Assembly: GCF_012844235.1 (NCBI RefSeq)
Contig: NZ_JABAGR010000002.1
Location: 248,001 to 312,000, forward strand
Length of the DNA: 64,000 bases
Source of the DNA: Parafannyhessea umbonata
Lineage (GTDB): Bacteria > Actinomycetota > Coriobacteriia > Coriobacteriales > Atopobiaceae
Reading direction: 5' to 3'
Every line of letters begins with the position of its first letter. Position 1 is the first letter of the stretch. The notes under the pieces are model-generated. The model was given only the letters and a program-made list of their open reading frames with translations. It searched no databases and was not told the origin of the DNA. This document shows, piece after piece, positions 8,372 to 16,041 of this stretch. The position numbers were made by a program, and so were the translations under genes.

Positions 8372-9139
8372 ATGGCGGCAAGGGAAGAGATTATCGAGAA
8401 GATCGGCCTGCTCAACCACATGGTTGGCGTGGCGCGTCGCATTCGCAGGGACGAGGAGGCCGCGGCGGATCCCAACGTCGCGCGCGTCGTCGCGCTGCTG
8501 CGTCTGAAGGACGGCATCCCCACGCAGGAGATGGCCACCGTGCTGGGCATCGACGGCGCGGCCATGGGCGCGACGCTCGAGGCGATGGGCGAGTCCGGCC
8601 TCGTTGAGGTGAGGGTGGCGCAGGACGGCTCGAAGTCCGTCGCGCTGACCGAGAAGGGCCGCGAGGACGCGCCTGCGAAGGCGGAGCTTTCGGACGTGGC
8701 GCTGGACGGGTTCACGGACGAGGAGGCGGAGACGCTCCTGGGCTACCTCGGACGCATCGAGGCGTCGCTCACCGGCGAGCTTGGCGCGGACTGGAAGGAG
8801 CGCGAGGAGGCCCGCAAGGCCGCGAAGCGCCACGAGGGCAGGCCTTCCGACCGCGATGGCCAGGGAGGTCGCGGGGGGTTCCGCGGCGGGCGTGACGACC
8901 GCCGAAGCGGAGACCGCGACGGCCGCAGCGGATACCGCGGCGGACGAGAAGACCGCAGGCCTGCCGATCGCGGCGGCTACCGTGGGTCCCGCGACGACCG
9001 CGGCGGCTACCGTGGCGGACGTGACGACAGGCGCGGGGAGCGTGGCGGCTACCGTGGCGGCCGCGACGACCGTCGCGGCGGGGACCGTGGTGGCTACCGT
9101 GGCCGCGATGACCGCGGCGGTCGTCGTCGCGAAGACTAG
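8372..9139 (+). CDS. Winged-helix protein with an RGG/RG-repeat tail
   Basis: A 255-aa protein. Residues about 1-130 look like a MarR-type winged helix: VVALLRLKDGIPTQEMATVLGIDGAAMGATLEAMGESGLVE then KSVALTEKGRE, i.e. recognition helix plus wing. Residues about 155-255 are an intrinsically disordered tail of repeated GGYRGGRDDR-like units, highly basic and rich in Arg-Gly-Gly, a composition known from RNA-binding and condensate-forming proteins. The target is unknown. It may act on DNA through the head and on RNA or single strands through the tail; that is inference. ATG 8372 has GGAG 7 bases upstream. It is monocistronic with its own terminator. Confidence 0.8.
   Translation: MAAREEIIEKIGLLNHMVGVARRIRRDEEAAADPNVARVVALLRLKDGIPTQEMATVLGIDGAAMGATLEAMGESGLVEVRVAQDGSKSVALTEKGREDAPAKAELSDVALDGFTDEEAETLLGYLGRIEASLTGELGADWKEREEARKAAKRHEGRPSDRDGQGGRGGFRGGRDDRRSGDRDGRSGYRGGREDRRPADRGGYRGSRDDRGGYRGGRDDRRGERGGYRGGRDDRRGGDRGGYRGRDDRGGRRRED
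8834..9136 (+). repeat. Coding tandem repeat encoding the RGG tail
   Basis: About 300 bp of imperfect short repeats encode variants of GGYRGGRDDR (five or six recognisable units, clearest from about 8970 to 9130). The repeated GGCGGCTACCGTGGC-type segments could change unit number by slippage or recombination. Confidence 0.85.
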
Positions 9140-9188
9140 CGCGGCGCGGCAGCGGTCCTGCCACCCGCATCGCACATGGCACAAGCAA

Positions 9189-9220
9189 GGCGCCGTCCCG
9201 TCCCGGGGCGGCGCCTCTTT
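9189..9220 (+). terminator. Terminator after the RGG-tail gene
   Basis: A 12-bp stem (GGCGCCGTCCCG, loop TCC, CGGGGCGGCGCC; one G-T pair) is followed by TCTTTT, 50 bases after the stop codon. Confidence 0.85.
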
Positions 9221-9248
9221 TGCGATCGGGCGCCGGCTATGGGGGCGC

Positions 9249-9268
9249 GTCCTTCTCGCCCGGCGCTA
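9249..9268. repeat. Copy of the GGCGAGAAGGAC motif in a longer shared 20-mer
   Basis: GTCCTTCTCGCCCGGCGCTA, covering the LysR stop codon at its right end. The same 20 bases occur at 54368-54387 in unrelated intergenic DNA. Confidence 0.7.
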
Positions 9269-10144
9269 CGCCTGCGGCGGCAGGCCGGCGTTCTTGAGGA
9301 TGAACTCTGCGAAGCGGCGCGACGCCACGGGCAGCGTCTCCCACGACGCCCACGCGAGCGCGATGTTGCGTACGGGACGCTCGCGGATGGGGCGCACCTC
9401 CACGCCGGTGGCGTAGCCCTCGAGCATCGTGCTGTACAGGATCGATACGCCAAGCCCCTCGCGCACCATCGCGAGGATGGAGTAGTCGTCCGTCACCTCG
9501 TAGCGTATGCGCGGCCGGACGCCGGCGCGCTCGAACGCCGTGAGGGCAACGCTCGTCTGTCCCTCGTCCAGCAGGATGAGCGGCTCTAGCGCCAGCTGCC
9601 CCAGGCTCACCTCACGCGAAGCGGCAAGCGGGTGGCCCTCCGGCAGCACGGCGAGCATCGTGTCCGTCGCGACGGTGCGGTACGGCAGGCCGGAGCCGTC
9701 GCCGTTTATGAAGCCAAGGTCCACGCGGTCCTCGGCCACCCACTGCGCGATGCTCGTGTACTCTCCCTGGCGCAGCACGAAGCGCACGTCCGGGTGAAGC
9801 TCCTCGAAGCGGTGCATCAGCGGCGGCAGTATGCGCCGGCTCACGCTCGAGAAGGTGCCCACGCGGATCGTGGCACCCAGGAGCCCCGCCACCTCCTGCC
9901 GGCGGCGCTCGAGGTCGTCCTCCGCGTGCGCCACCGCGCGGATGGCCGGCATGAACGTGCGTCCGTCGCCGGTGAGGCTCACGGAGCCGCGCCCGCGCTC
10001 CAGCAGGCTCGCGCCGAGCTCCGACTCCAGCGCGCGCACGGTCTGGCTCACGGCGCTCTGCGTGTAGCCCAGCTCGTGCGCCGCCTTCGTGAAGCTGCCG
10101 GCGTCAACGACGCTGCAGAACACCTTGTAGCGGGATACCCTCAT
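9266..10144 (-). CDS. LysR-family transcriptional regulator (probable azlCD regulator)
   Basis: A 292-aa LysR-type regulator. The N-terminal helix-turn-helix reads YKVFCSVVDAGSFTKAAHELGYTQSAVSQTVRALESELG-like and is followed by LLERGRGSVSLT. The C-terminal periplasmic-binding-like effector domain starts near residue 90. ATG 10144 aligns with the family start; longer open frame upstream is non-coding. It is divergently transcribed from azlCD across 121 bases that contain a dyad, the usual arrangement for a LysR regulator and its target. The effector may be a branched-chain amino acid or related metabolite, inferred from context only. Confidence 0.88.
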   Translation of the reverse strand: MRVSRYKVFCSVVDAGSFTKAAHELGYTQSAVSQTVRALESELGASLLERGRGSVSLTGDGRTFMPAIRAVAHAEDDLERRRQEVAGLLGATIRVGTFSSVSRRILPPLMHRFEELHPDVRFVLRQGEYTSIAQWVAEDRVDLGFINGDGSGLPYRTVATDTMLAVLPEGHPLAASREVSLGQLALEPLILLDEGQTSVALTAFERAGVRPRIRYEVTDDYSILAMVREGLGVSILYSTMLEGYATGVEVRPIRERPVRNIALAWASWETLPVASRRFAEFILKNAGLPPQA

Positions 10145-10165
10145 GAAGTGCCCCCAAGCCTCAGC

Positions 10166-10210
10166 ATAAGAAACGTTAATGCAACAATAAAATACATTCG
10201 TTTCACTTAT
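10166..10210. promoter_or_regulatory. Candidate LysR binding dyad between lysR and azlC
   Basis: In an AT-rich divergent intergenic region, GAAACG (10170-10175) and CGTTTC (10199-10204) form an inverted repeat. The arms extend as ATAA on the left and TTAT (after two bases) on the right. The position upstream of both genes fits a LysR recognition site. Confidence 0.5.
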
Positions 10211-10265
10211 CCCCATAGCGATGATATTACATAAGCACAGTAAAACAGTTGAGTGGGGAGCAATC

Positions 10266-11069
10266 GTGGCAACGGCGGTTATTGGAACACAGACGACAGA
10301 CGTGCATGCGGGCGAGCTCGCGTACCCTGGCACCGCCCGCCTGGGCGAGAAGGGCCTCGGTCTGTTTCGCGAGGGCCTCGCAGAGGGCGTGCCCATCGCA
10401 CTCGGCTACTTCGCGGTGTCGTTCTCGCTTGGCATCGCCGCGAAGATGAGCGGCCTCACGCTGTCCCAGGGCGTCGTCACGAGCTTCCTGTGCAACGCGT
10501 CCGCCGGCGAGTATGCCGGCTTCACCATGGTCGCGGCAAACGCCGGCTACCTGGAGCTCGCGGTCATGATGCTCATCGCCAACGCCCGCTACCTGCTCAT
10601 GGGGTGCGTGCTTTCGCAGCGCTTCAGCCCGGACACGCCCGTGTGGATGCGCGCGCTCATCGCGTTCGACAACACGGACGAAATCTTCGCCGTCAATGTG
10701 GCGCACAAGGGTGACGTCAGGCCCGCCCGCGCGCTCGGCCTCATGGCCCTGCCGCTCGTGGGCTGGGCCGGCGGCACGGCCGTGGGCATGCTCGTGGGCG
10801 GCGTTCTGCCCAAGCTTCTGGTGCAGGCGCTCTCCGTGTCGCTGTTTGGCATGTTCCTCGCGGTCATCATCCCGCCGGCGCGCCAGAACCGCGTGGTCGC
10901 GGGCGTGGTTGCCGTGAGCTTCGCGGCGAGCCTCGCTGCCTCCGTCGCCCCGCTCTTCTCGGCCGCGGGTGAGGGCGTGCGCACCATCGTGCTCACGCTG
11001 GCCATCTCCGCCGTGGCGGCCGTGCTGTTCCCGTGCCCGGAAGACGACGCGGAAGCGGGGGAGGCATAG
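10266..11069 (+). CDS. azlC: AzlC-family branched-chain amino acid exporter, large subunit
   Basis: A 267-aa integral membrane protein of the AzlC family, which with the small AzlD subunit exports branched-chain amino acids (and, in B. subtilis, the analogue 4-azaleucine). Visible signs are the family start FREGLAEGVPIALGYFAVSFSLGI, the segment CNASAGEYAGFT and about six or seven hydrophobic helices. Start GTG 10266 is chosen because GGGGAG lies 5 bases upstream, and it fits the family length. The next gene begins one base after the stop. Regulation by the divergent LysR protein is likely. Confidence 0.9.
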   Translation: MATAVIGTQTTDVHAGELAYPGTARLGEKGLGLFREGLAEGVPIALGYFAVSFSLGIAAKMSGLTLSQGVVTSFLCNASAGEYAGFTMVAANAGYLELAVMMLIANARYLLMGCVLSQRFSPDTPVWMRALIAFDNTDEIFAVNVAHKGDVRPARALGLMALPLVGWAGGTAVGMLVGGVLPKLLVQALSVSLFGMFLAVIIPPARQNRVVAGVVAVSFAASLAASVAPLFSAAGEGVRTIVLTLAISAVAAVLFPCPEDDAEAGEA

Positions 11070-11070
11070 C

Positions 11071-11385
11071 ATGGGTTCCATGGGGTGGGGCTACGTCGCC
11101 GTGATGGCGGGCGTCACATTTGCGACGCGCGCGCTTCCTGCGACGCTCATCAGGAGCAAGGTCACGAACCGCTTCCTGCGCTCGCTCCTGTACTACGTGC
11201 CGTACGTCACGCTCGCGGTCATGACGTTCCCGGCGATCCTGGGCGCGACGGGCGTGCCCGCGGCAGGCGCCGTCGCCCTTCTCGTGGGCATCGCGCTCGC
11301 GTGGCGGGGGGCCGGGCTGTTTGCGGTGTCGGGCGCGTGCTGCGCATCCGTCCTCGCGGTGACGCTCCTGGCCCAGGCGCTGTAG
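11071..11385 (+). CDS. azlD: AzlD-family small subunit of branched-chain amino acid exporter
   Basis: A 104-aa membrane protein with three or four hydrophobic segments and the AzlD-family pattern FATRALPATLIRSKVTNRFLRSLLYYVPYVTLAVMTFP in its first half. AzlD partners with AzlC to form the exporter. ATG 11071 starts one base after the azlC stop codon, so the two are translationally coupled. Confidence 0.9.
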   Translation: MGSMGWGYVAVMAGVTFATRALPATLIRSKVTNRFLRSLLYYVPYVTLAVMTFPAILGATGVPAAGAVALLVGIALAWRGAGLFAVSGACCASVLAVTLLAQAL

Positions 11386-11530
11386 CTCCGCACGCGCCCG
11401 CGCGACGCGCGTCGTTTGTTTCCATCGTGGTGGCGTTTGGTGCGCCGCCGCGTCCTCCCTTTCACGAAGACGTACAATTTATGCAATAGTTTTGACTGCT
11501 GTACGCGCGTTTGCGGGAAGGAAGGTACGG

Positions 11531-12694
11531 ATGAGGCTCTCCAAGAGGCTTGACCTGTTTGGGAACGAGGTGTTCGCGGCGCTCAACCTGCGCCGTCGCG
11601 AGCTCGAGGCCAAGGGGCGCGAGGTGTACGACCTTTCCGTCGGCACGCCGGACTTCGCACCGGACCAGCGCCTGATAGACGCGATGGTCAAGAGCGCGTC
11701 TGACCCGGAGAACTGGAAGTACTCCCTGCACGATCGCGACGAGCTCGACCGGGCCGTGTGCGACTACTACCGCCGCCGCTACGGGGTCGAGGGCATCACG
11801 CCCGACATGGTCATGAGCTGCCATGGCACGCAGGAGGGCATGGGCTTCGTGTGTCAAGCCCTCGTGGACCCGGGCGACACCGTGCTGGTGCCGGACCCGT
11901 GCTACCCGCTCTTCCGCACGGCGAGCCTGCTCGCGGGCGCCAAGCTCGCGTTCTACCCGCTTTCGGCGGAGCATGACTTCCTGCCGTACGTCGCGGGCAT
12001 CCCCGACGACGTCGCGGACGCGGCACGCTACATGGTGGTATCGCTGCCCGCGAACCCCGTGGGCTCCGTGGGCACGCCCGAGGTCTACCGACAGATCATC
12101 GACTTCGCGAAGGCGCACGACATCGTGATCATCCACGACAACGCGTACAGCGACATCGTGTTCGACTCCAAGGAGCCCGGCGGCTCGTTTTTGGCGTACG
12201 AGGGTGCGCAGGACGTGGGCGTGGAGTTCCTCTCGCTCTCCAAGTCCTTCGACGTCACCGGCGTCAGGCTCAGCTTCCTCGTAGGCCGCTCGGACATCGT
12301 CGCCGCCGCGAAGAAGCTGCACGGCCAGCTCGACTACGGCATGTTCTTCCCAGAGCAGGACGTCGCCATCGCGGCGCTCACGGGCCCGCTCGACGGCGTG
12401 GAGCGCCAGCGCATGGCCTACCAGGAGCGTCGTGACGCCCTGTGCGACGCGCTTGAGTCCATTGGCTGGGAGCGCCCCAACGCGCACGGCTCCATGTTCG
12501 TGTGGGCGCGCATCCCCGGCGGCCGCATGGACTCCGTCGACTTCGTGCTCGAGCTCATGGAGAAGTCTGGCGTCATCGTGACCCCGGGCGCGAGCTTTGG
12601 CCCCGCGGGCGAGGGCTTCGTGCGCATGGCGCTCGTGATGCCGCCCGAGCGCCTTCGCGAGGCGGTCGAGAAGATCCGCGAGGCCGGCTTCTAG
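11531..12694 (+). CDS. PLP-dependent class I/II aminotransferase, DapL-like
   Basis: A 387-aa fold-type I aminotransferase. The PLP lysine lies in SLSKSFDVTGVRLSFLVG (about residue 241). Other marks are LSVGTPDFAP near the N-terminus, the SLPANPVGSVG block and DNAYSDIVF. The pattern resembles the LL-diaminopimelate aminotransferase / aspartate aminotransferase branch. It may act in lysine/peptidoglycan diaminopimelate synthesis or in general amino-acid transamination; sequence alone does not decide. ATG 11531 has GAAGG upstream. A TACAAT at 11473-11478 could be its -10. Confidence 0.85.
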   Translation: MRLSKRLDLFGNEVFAALNLRRRELEAKGREVYDLSVGTPDFAPDQRLIDAMVKSASDPENWKYSLHDRDELDRAVCDYYRRRYGVEGITPDMVMSCHGTQEGMGFVCQALVDPGDTVLVPDPCYPLFRTASLLAGAKLAFYPLSAEHDFLPYVAGIPDDVADAARYMVVSLPANPVGSVGTPEVYRQIIDFAKAHDIVIIHDNAYSDIVFDSKEPGGSFLAYEGAQDVGVEFLSLSKSFDVTGVRLSFLVGRSDIVAAAKKLHGQLDYGMFFPEQDVAIAALTGPLDGVERQRMAYQERRDALCDALESIGWERPNAHGSMFVWARIPGGRMDSVDFVLELMEKSGVIVTPGASFGPAGEGFVRMALVMPPERLREAVEKIREAGF

Positions 12695-12801
12695 GGGCGC
12701 GGCGCGCGCTCTAGCCGTCGGCGGCACTTGTGGGGGCTTGGTGGCGTTGGGTCAAATTGTATCGGTAAGCAAACATTCCCGCCTTTGCCATGCGCCAAGA
12801 G

Positions 12802-12810
12802 TGCTAGTAT
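12802..12810 (+). promoter_or_regulatory. Extended -10 promoter of tRNA-Leu
   Basis: TGC followed directly by TAGTAT lies 20 bases upstream of the tRNA 5' end. No canonical -35 is seen, which extended -10 promoters can do without. Confidence 0.5.
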
Positions 12811-12829
12811 GAATCCCGCACGAAATCAC

Positions 12830-12920
12830 GTCGGAGTGGCGGAATTGGCAGACGCGCTAGCTTGAGGTGCTAGTGACTGACTAAAAGGTCGTGCGGGTTC
12901 AAGTCCCGCCTCCGACACCA
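12830..12920 (+). tRNA. tRNA-Leu (GAG)
   Basis: A 91-nt class II tRNA with a long variable arm. Acceptor GTCGGAG pairs with CTCCGAC, then A and an encoded CCA. The anticodon stem CTAGC/GCTAG encloses TTGAGGT, so the anticodon is GAG and it reads CTC/CTT. It is a lone tRNA with its own terminator-like hairpin. Confidence 0.95.
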
Positions 12921-12931
12921 CGTGAACACAG

Positions 12932-12968
12932 GTCCCCATCGGCTTAGGTCGGTGGGGACTTTCGCTTA
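12932..12968 (+). terminator. Terminator of tRNA-Leu
   Basis: A 10-bp stem (GTCCCCATCG 12932-12941, CGGTGGGGAC 12950-12959) is followed by TTTCGCTT, eleven bases after the tRNA. Confidence 0.7.
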
Positions 12969-13041
12969 CCGGCGCAATTAGTGTCCACTGCGCAGGGCAC
13001 CATGGATGCAAGCCGGGACGACGAGGATGGGGGACACTGTG

Positions 13042-13833
13042 ATGGTTGCGACGTTGAGGGACTGCATGTACGGGCAGGCGGTCGGCGACGCCCTGGGTGT
13101 CCCGTTCGAGTTCATGTCGCGTGACACGTTTCGCTGCACGGGCATGACGGGCTTCGGCTCGCACGACCAGCCCGCCGGCACCTGGAGCGACGACACGTCC
13201 ATGGCACTTGCGACCTGCGACAGCATCAGGGAGCGTGGCTGCATCGACCCTAAGGACATGCGCCGACGCTTCGAGTCCTGGTATCGCGACGGCGCGTATA
13301 CGGTGGACGGCCTGTTTGACATCGGAGGAACGACGGAGCGCGCCCTCCGGGACAGCTGTGGGTGCGCCGGGGAGTTCGACAATGGCAACGGCTCGCTCAT
13401 GAGGATCCTCCCGCTCGCCTTCACGAGCGCGACGGACGACGAGGTCCGCGCGGTCTCGGCGATCACGCACGCGCATAGGACGTCGACGGAGGCCTGCGTA
13501 GACATGGTGCGAAGGGCGCGGATGCTCGCGGGCGGGGCGACCGTGGCCAAGGTCGCGGGCGCATATGCGGGCATCCCGCGCGGGGAAGTCCGCTCGGGCG
13601 GCTACGTCTTGGATACCGCGCGGGCTGCGCTCTGGTACCTTGCGAACACCTCCAGCTTTGGGGAGTGCGTCCTTGCGGCGGTGAACCTGGGGGATGACAC
13701 GGACACCACGGCTGCCGTCGCTGGTGGCCTCGCGGGCATCGTCTACGGCGTGGACGGCATTCCCCGCGCGTGGCTCGACGGCCTGCGTGGCAAGGACGTG
13801 ATCGAGAGGTGCCTGTTCCAGGCGCTAGAATAG
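13042..13833 (+). CDS. ADP-ribosylglycohydrolase family protein
   Basis: A 263-aa protein of the DraG/ARH family, which hydrolyses ADP-ribose from proteins or small molecules using two metal ions. The metal-binding motifs are all present: GQAVGDALGVPFEF at the start, TWSDDTSMAL (about residues 45-54) and LGDDTDTTAAVAGGLAG near the C-terminus; NGNGSLMR is also typical. ATG 13042 is preferred because GGGGGA lies 7 bases upstream and the family starts just before the GDALG motif; in-frame ATGs at 13006 and 13027 are possible. It sits directly after a tRNA gene and 41 bases before a small redox protein. No partner ADP-ribosyltransferase is seen. Confidence 0.88.
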   Translation: MVATLRDCMYGQAVGDALGVPFEFMSRDTFRCTGMTGFGSHDQPAGTWSDDTSMALATCDSIRERGCIDPKDMRRRFESWYRDGAYTVDGLFDIGGTTERALRDSCGCAGEFDNGNGSLMRILPLAFTSATDDEVRAVSAITHAHRTSTEACVDMVRRARMLAGGATVAKVAGAYAGIPRGEVRSGGYVLDTARAALWYLANTSSFGECVLAAVNLGDDTDTTAAVAGGLAGIVYGVDGIPRAWLDGLRGKDVIERCLFQALE

Positions 13834-13874
13834 GCGAGAAGAACACCTACGAACACGCAATGGAGAGGATTGTC

Positions 13875-14309
13875 ATGGCAGAAACGTTCGATGATGAGGC
13901 CAGGCAGCGCTACATAGACCGCGCGCTCGAGCTTCACCACTCCGGCTACAACTGCGCCCAGAGCGTCGTCTGCGCCCTGAGCAACCTGACCGACCTGGAC
14001 GAGGACACGCTGTTTCGCGTTGCGGAGGGCTTTGGCGGCGGCATGGGCGGCTTCACGGAGACGTGTGGAGCACTCTCCGGCGCCGTCGCCATCCTCGGCC
14101 TGCGCACGAGCGGCGGCACGGCAAACCCAAAGACGAAGGCGCGCACATACGCGAGGACGAGGCCCGTCGTGGCGGCGTTTAGGGAGAAGAACGGCACCAC
14201 GCGCTGCCCAGAGCTCAAGGGCATGACGGGAGGACCCGTCCTGCGACCGTGCGACGGCTGCATCGAGGATGCCTGCAACCTGCTGCTGGACGCCGTGGAG
14301 GCGGAGTAG
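13875..14309 (+). CDS. C_GCAxxG_C_C-type Cys-rich redox-like protein
   Basis: A 144-aa protein matching the C_GCAxxG_C_C family of small, probably redox-active or metal-binding proteins. Cys occurs in YNCAQSVVCAL, in TCGALSGAVAILGLR (the GCAxxG-like core), in TRCPEL and in a C-terminal PCDGCIEDAC. The FGGGMGGF segment is also conserved. Family members are often found near redox or metal-handling genes; their function is not established. ATG 13875 with GGAGAGG 6 bases upstream is preferred over ATG 13860. It follows the ADP-ribosylglycohydrolase and is probably co-transcribed. It converges with the serine dehydratase gene after 31 bases. Confidence 0.85.
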   Translation: MAETFDDEARQRYIDRALELHHSGYNCAQSVVCALSNLTDLDEDTLFRVAEGFGGGMGGFTETCGALSGAVAILGLRTSGGTANPKTKARTYARTRPVVAAFREKNGTTRCPELKGMTGGPVLRPCDGCIEDACNLLLDAVEAE

Positions 14310-14340
14310 GCGCGGCGGGCGTGACATCGTACAGGCGGGC

Positions 14341-15930
14341 TTACTTGCCGGTTGCCTTTCCGCATCCCGTGCGGCACGCGCTGCACGCGGATGGGGCGGC
14401 GGCAAGGCCGCCGAGCGCCGTCTCGCGCAGCGCGGACGGAAGCGAGTCCCCGACGGACTTCATGGCCGCGACGACCTCGTCGAACGGCAGCGGGTCGAGC
14501 ACGCCCGAGAGGGCGAGCTGGGCCGCGCTCACGGCGTCGACGACGCCTATGACATTCCTGTCCTGACACGGGTACTCCACGAGCCCGCGCACGGGATCGC
14601 ACACCAGTCCCAGCAGGTTCGCGATGGCGGTCGAAGCGGCGGAGAGGCAGACCTTGGGGTCCGCGCCCATGAGCTCCGCGACGGCGGAGGCCGCCATGGC
14701 GGCCGCGGTTCCCACCTCCGCCTGGCAGCCACCCTCGGCCCCCGCGACGGAGGCGTTCCTGGCCACGATCGCCCCAATGGCACACGCGTTCCACAGGGCA
14801 CGGGTAACCTGCTCGTCCGTGGCGCCCAGCGACTCCGCCACGGCGAGCACGGCGCCGGGGATGACGCCGGCAGAGCCCGCGGTGGGCGCGGCGACGATCA
14901 CTCCCATGGTCGCGGAGCGCTCCAGCACGGCCATGGCGTAGGCGCAGGCCCTCGAAAGCGTCTCTCCCATGAGCGCAGCGGCAAGCCTCGGCGCGGCGTC
15001 GTGCACGGCCTTGGCCTGTCCGCCAAGCAGCCCGCCGAGCGATGGGAGCGGTTTCTCGATCGGTGCCACCGTCTCTTCTCGCATGACCTGGAGCACGTGC
15101 GCCACGAGGGCGTCCGCGTCCTGGGTGGGGAAGAGCTCCAGCTGCCTGCGGCGCATGACCTCGCCGATGGTGGCGCCCTCGCGCCCCGCGAGCGAGAGGA
15201 GCTGCGCGCCGGTGTCGAAGCCGAGGGCGAGCGTCGCGTCCGGCGACACCTGCGCGGCTCCGGGCACGTTCACGAGGTTCGCGAGCGTGATGTTGGGGGC
15301 GCGGCGCAGGTACTCAAGGAGCGCCTGGTCAAGGCCGCCGTCCACCTCGAACACGGTGTAGGCGCGGCCACCTCGGCGCTCGCGGAACGTGCGCATGGTC
15401 GCGATGTTCACGCCGCCGGCGGAAAGCCCGCTCGTGAGCGCCGCAAGGACGCCCGGCCTGTCCTGGTGCGCCACGAAGAGCGTGGGGTAGTCGCCCGTAA
15501 TCTCCACGGCGATTCCGTCGATGGAGCTGATGCGCACGCGACCGCCGCCAAGGGACTCTCCCGTGACGGACATGCGCGTGCCATCCGCGCCCTCCATCGA
15601 GATGGTCACGGTGTTGGGATGGAGTCCCGCGCCGGCGTCGGACGGCACGAACTCGAAGTCGAGGCCCAGCTCTCGCGCGAGCTCGAACGAGTCGCGCACG
15701 CGCACGTCGTCCGGCGCGAGGCCCATGATGCCGGCCACGAGCGCACGGTCCGTGCCGTGCCCGCGATACGTCTGCGCGAACGAGTTGTACAGCGTGAACG
15801 TGACGCGGCTGAGGGGCGAGGGCCCAAGCGAGCGCGCGACGAGCGCTATCCTGAGCGCGCCTGCGGTGTGCGAGGAGGAGGGTCCCACCATGATGGGGCC
15901 GAGGATCTCGAATGCTGACGTCGTCATCAT
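14341..15930 (-). CDS. sdaA: L-serine dehydratase, iron-sulfur type, fused beta-ACT-alpha
   Basis: A 529-aa single-chain enzyme that deaminates L-serine to pyruvate and ammonia. The N-terminal beta domain starts FEILGPIMVGPSSSHTAGA. An ACT-like segment (HQDRPGVLAALTSGLSAGGVNIATM) lies near residues 155-180. The alpha domain has the SAGVIPGAVLA and AGAEGGCQAEVG blocks, and CDPVRGLVEYPCQDRN carries Fe-S Cys; a Cys-rich end (CSACRTGCGK) follows. GGAGGT lies 7 bases upstream of ATG 15930 (a second ATG follows at 15927). It lies downstream of gltX on the same strand, separated by a hairpin. Confidence 0.93.
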   Translation of the reverse strand: MMTTSAFEILGPIMVGPSSSHTAGALRIALVARSLGPSPLSRVTFTLYNSFAQTYRGHGTDRALVAGIMGLAPDDVRVRDSFELARELGLDFEFVPSDAGAGLHPNTVTISMEGADGTRMSVTGESLGGGRVRISSIDGIAVEITGDYPTLFVAHQDRPGVLAALTSGLSAGGVNIATMRTFRERRGGRAYTVFEVDGGLDQALLEYLRRAPNITLANLVNVPGAAQVSPDATLALGFDTGAQLLSLAGREGATIGEVMRRRQLELFPTQDADALVAHVLQVMREETVAPIEKPLPSLGGLLGGQAKAVHDAAPRLAAALMGETLSRACAYAMAVLERSATMGVIVAAPTAGSAGVIPGAVLAVAESLGATDEQVTRALWNACAIGAIVARNASVAGAEGGCQAEVGTAAAMAASAVAELMGADPKVCLSAASTAIANLLGLVCDPVRGLVEYPCQDRNVIGVVDAVSAAQLALSGVLDPLPFDEVVAAMKSVGDSLPSALRETALGGLAAAPSACSACRTGCGKATGK

Positions 15931-15946
15931 GGCATGGACCTCCGAC

Positions 15947-15980
15947 AGAAGAAGGCCGCCGACGCTTGGCGCCGACGGCC
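15947..15980 (-). terminator. Hairpin between gltX and the serine dehydratase gene
   Basis: On the minus strand GGCCGTCG pairs with CGGCGGCC (8 bp, one G-T) and is followed by TTCTTCT. It is probably a terminator for gltX, or an attenuating leader of the next gene. Confidence 0.5.
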
Positions 15981-16041
15981 TGACGCGTTTTCCGCGTGCT
16001 AGTGTCTCATTATTTCGAGCGTGTTACAAGCCCTGTGGCCC

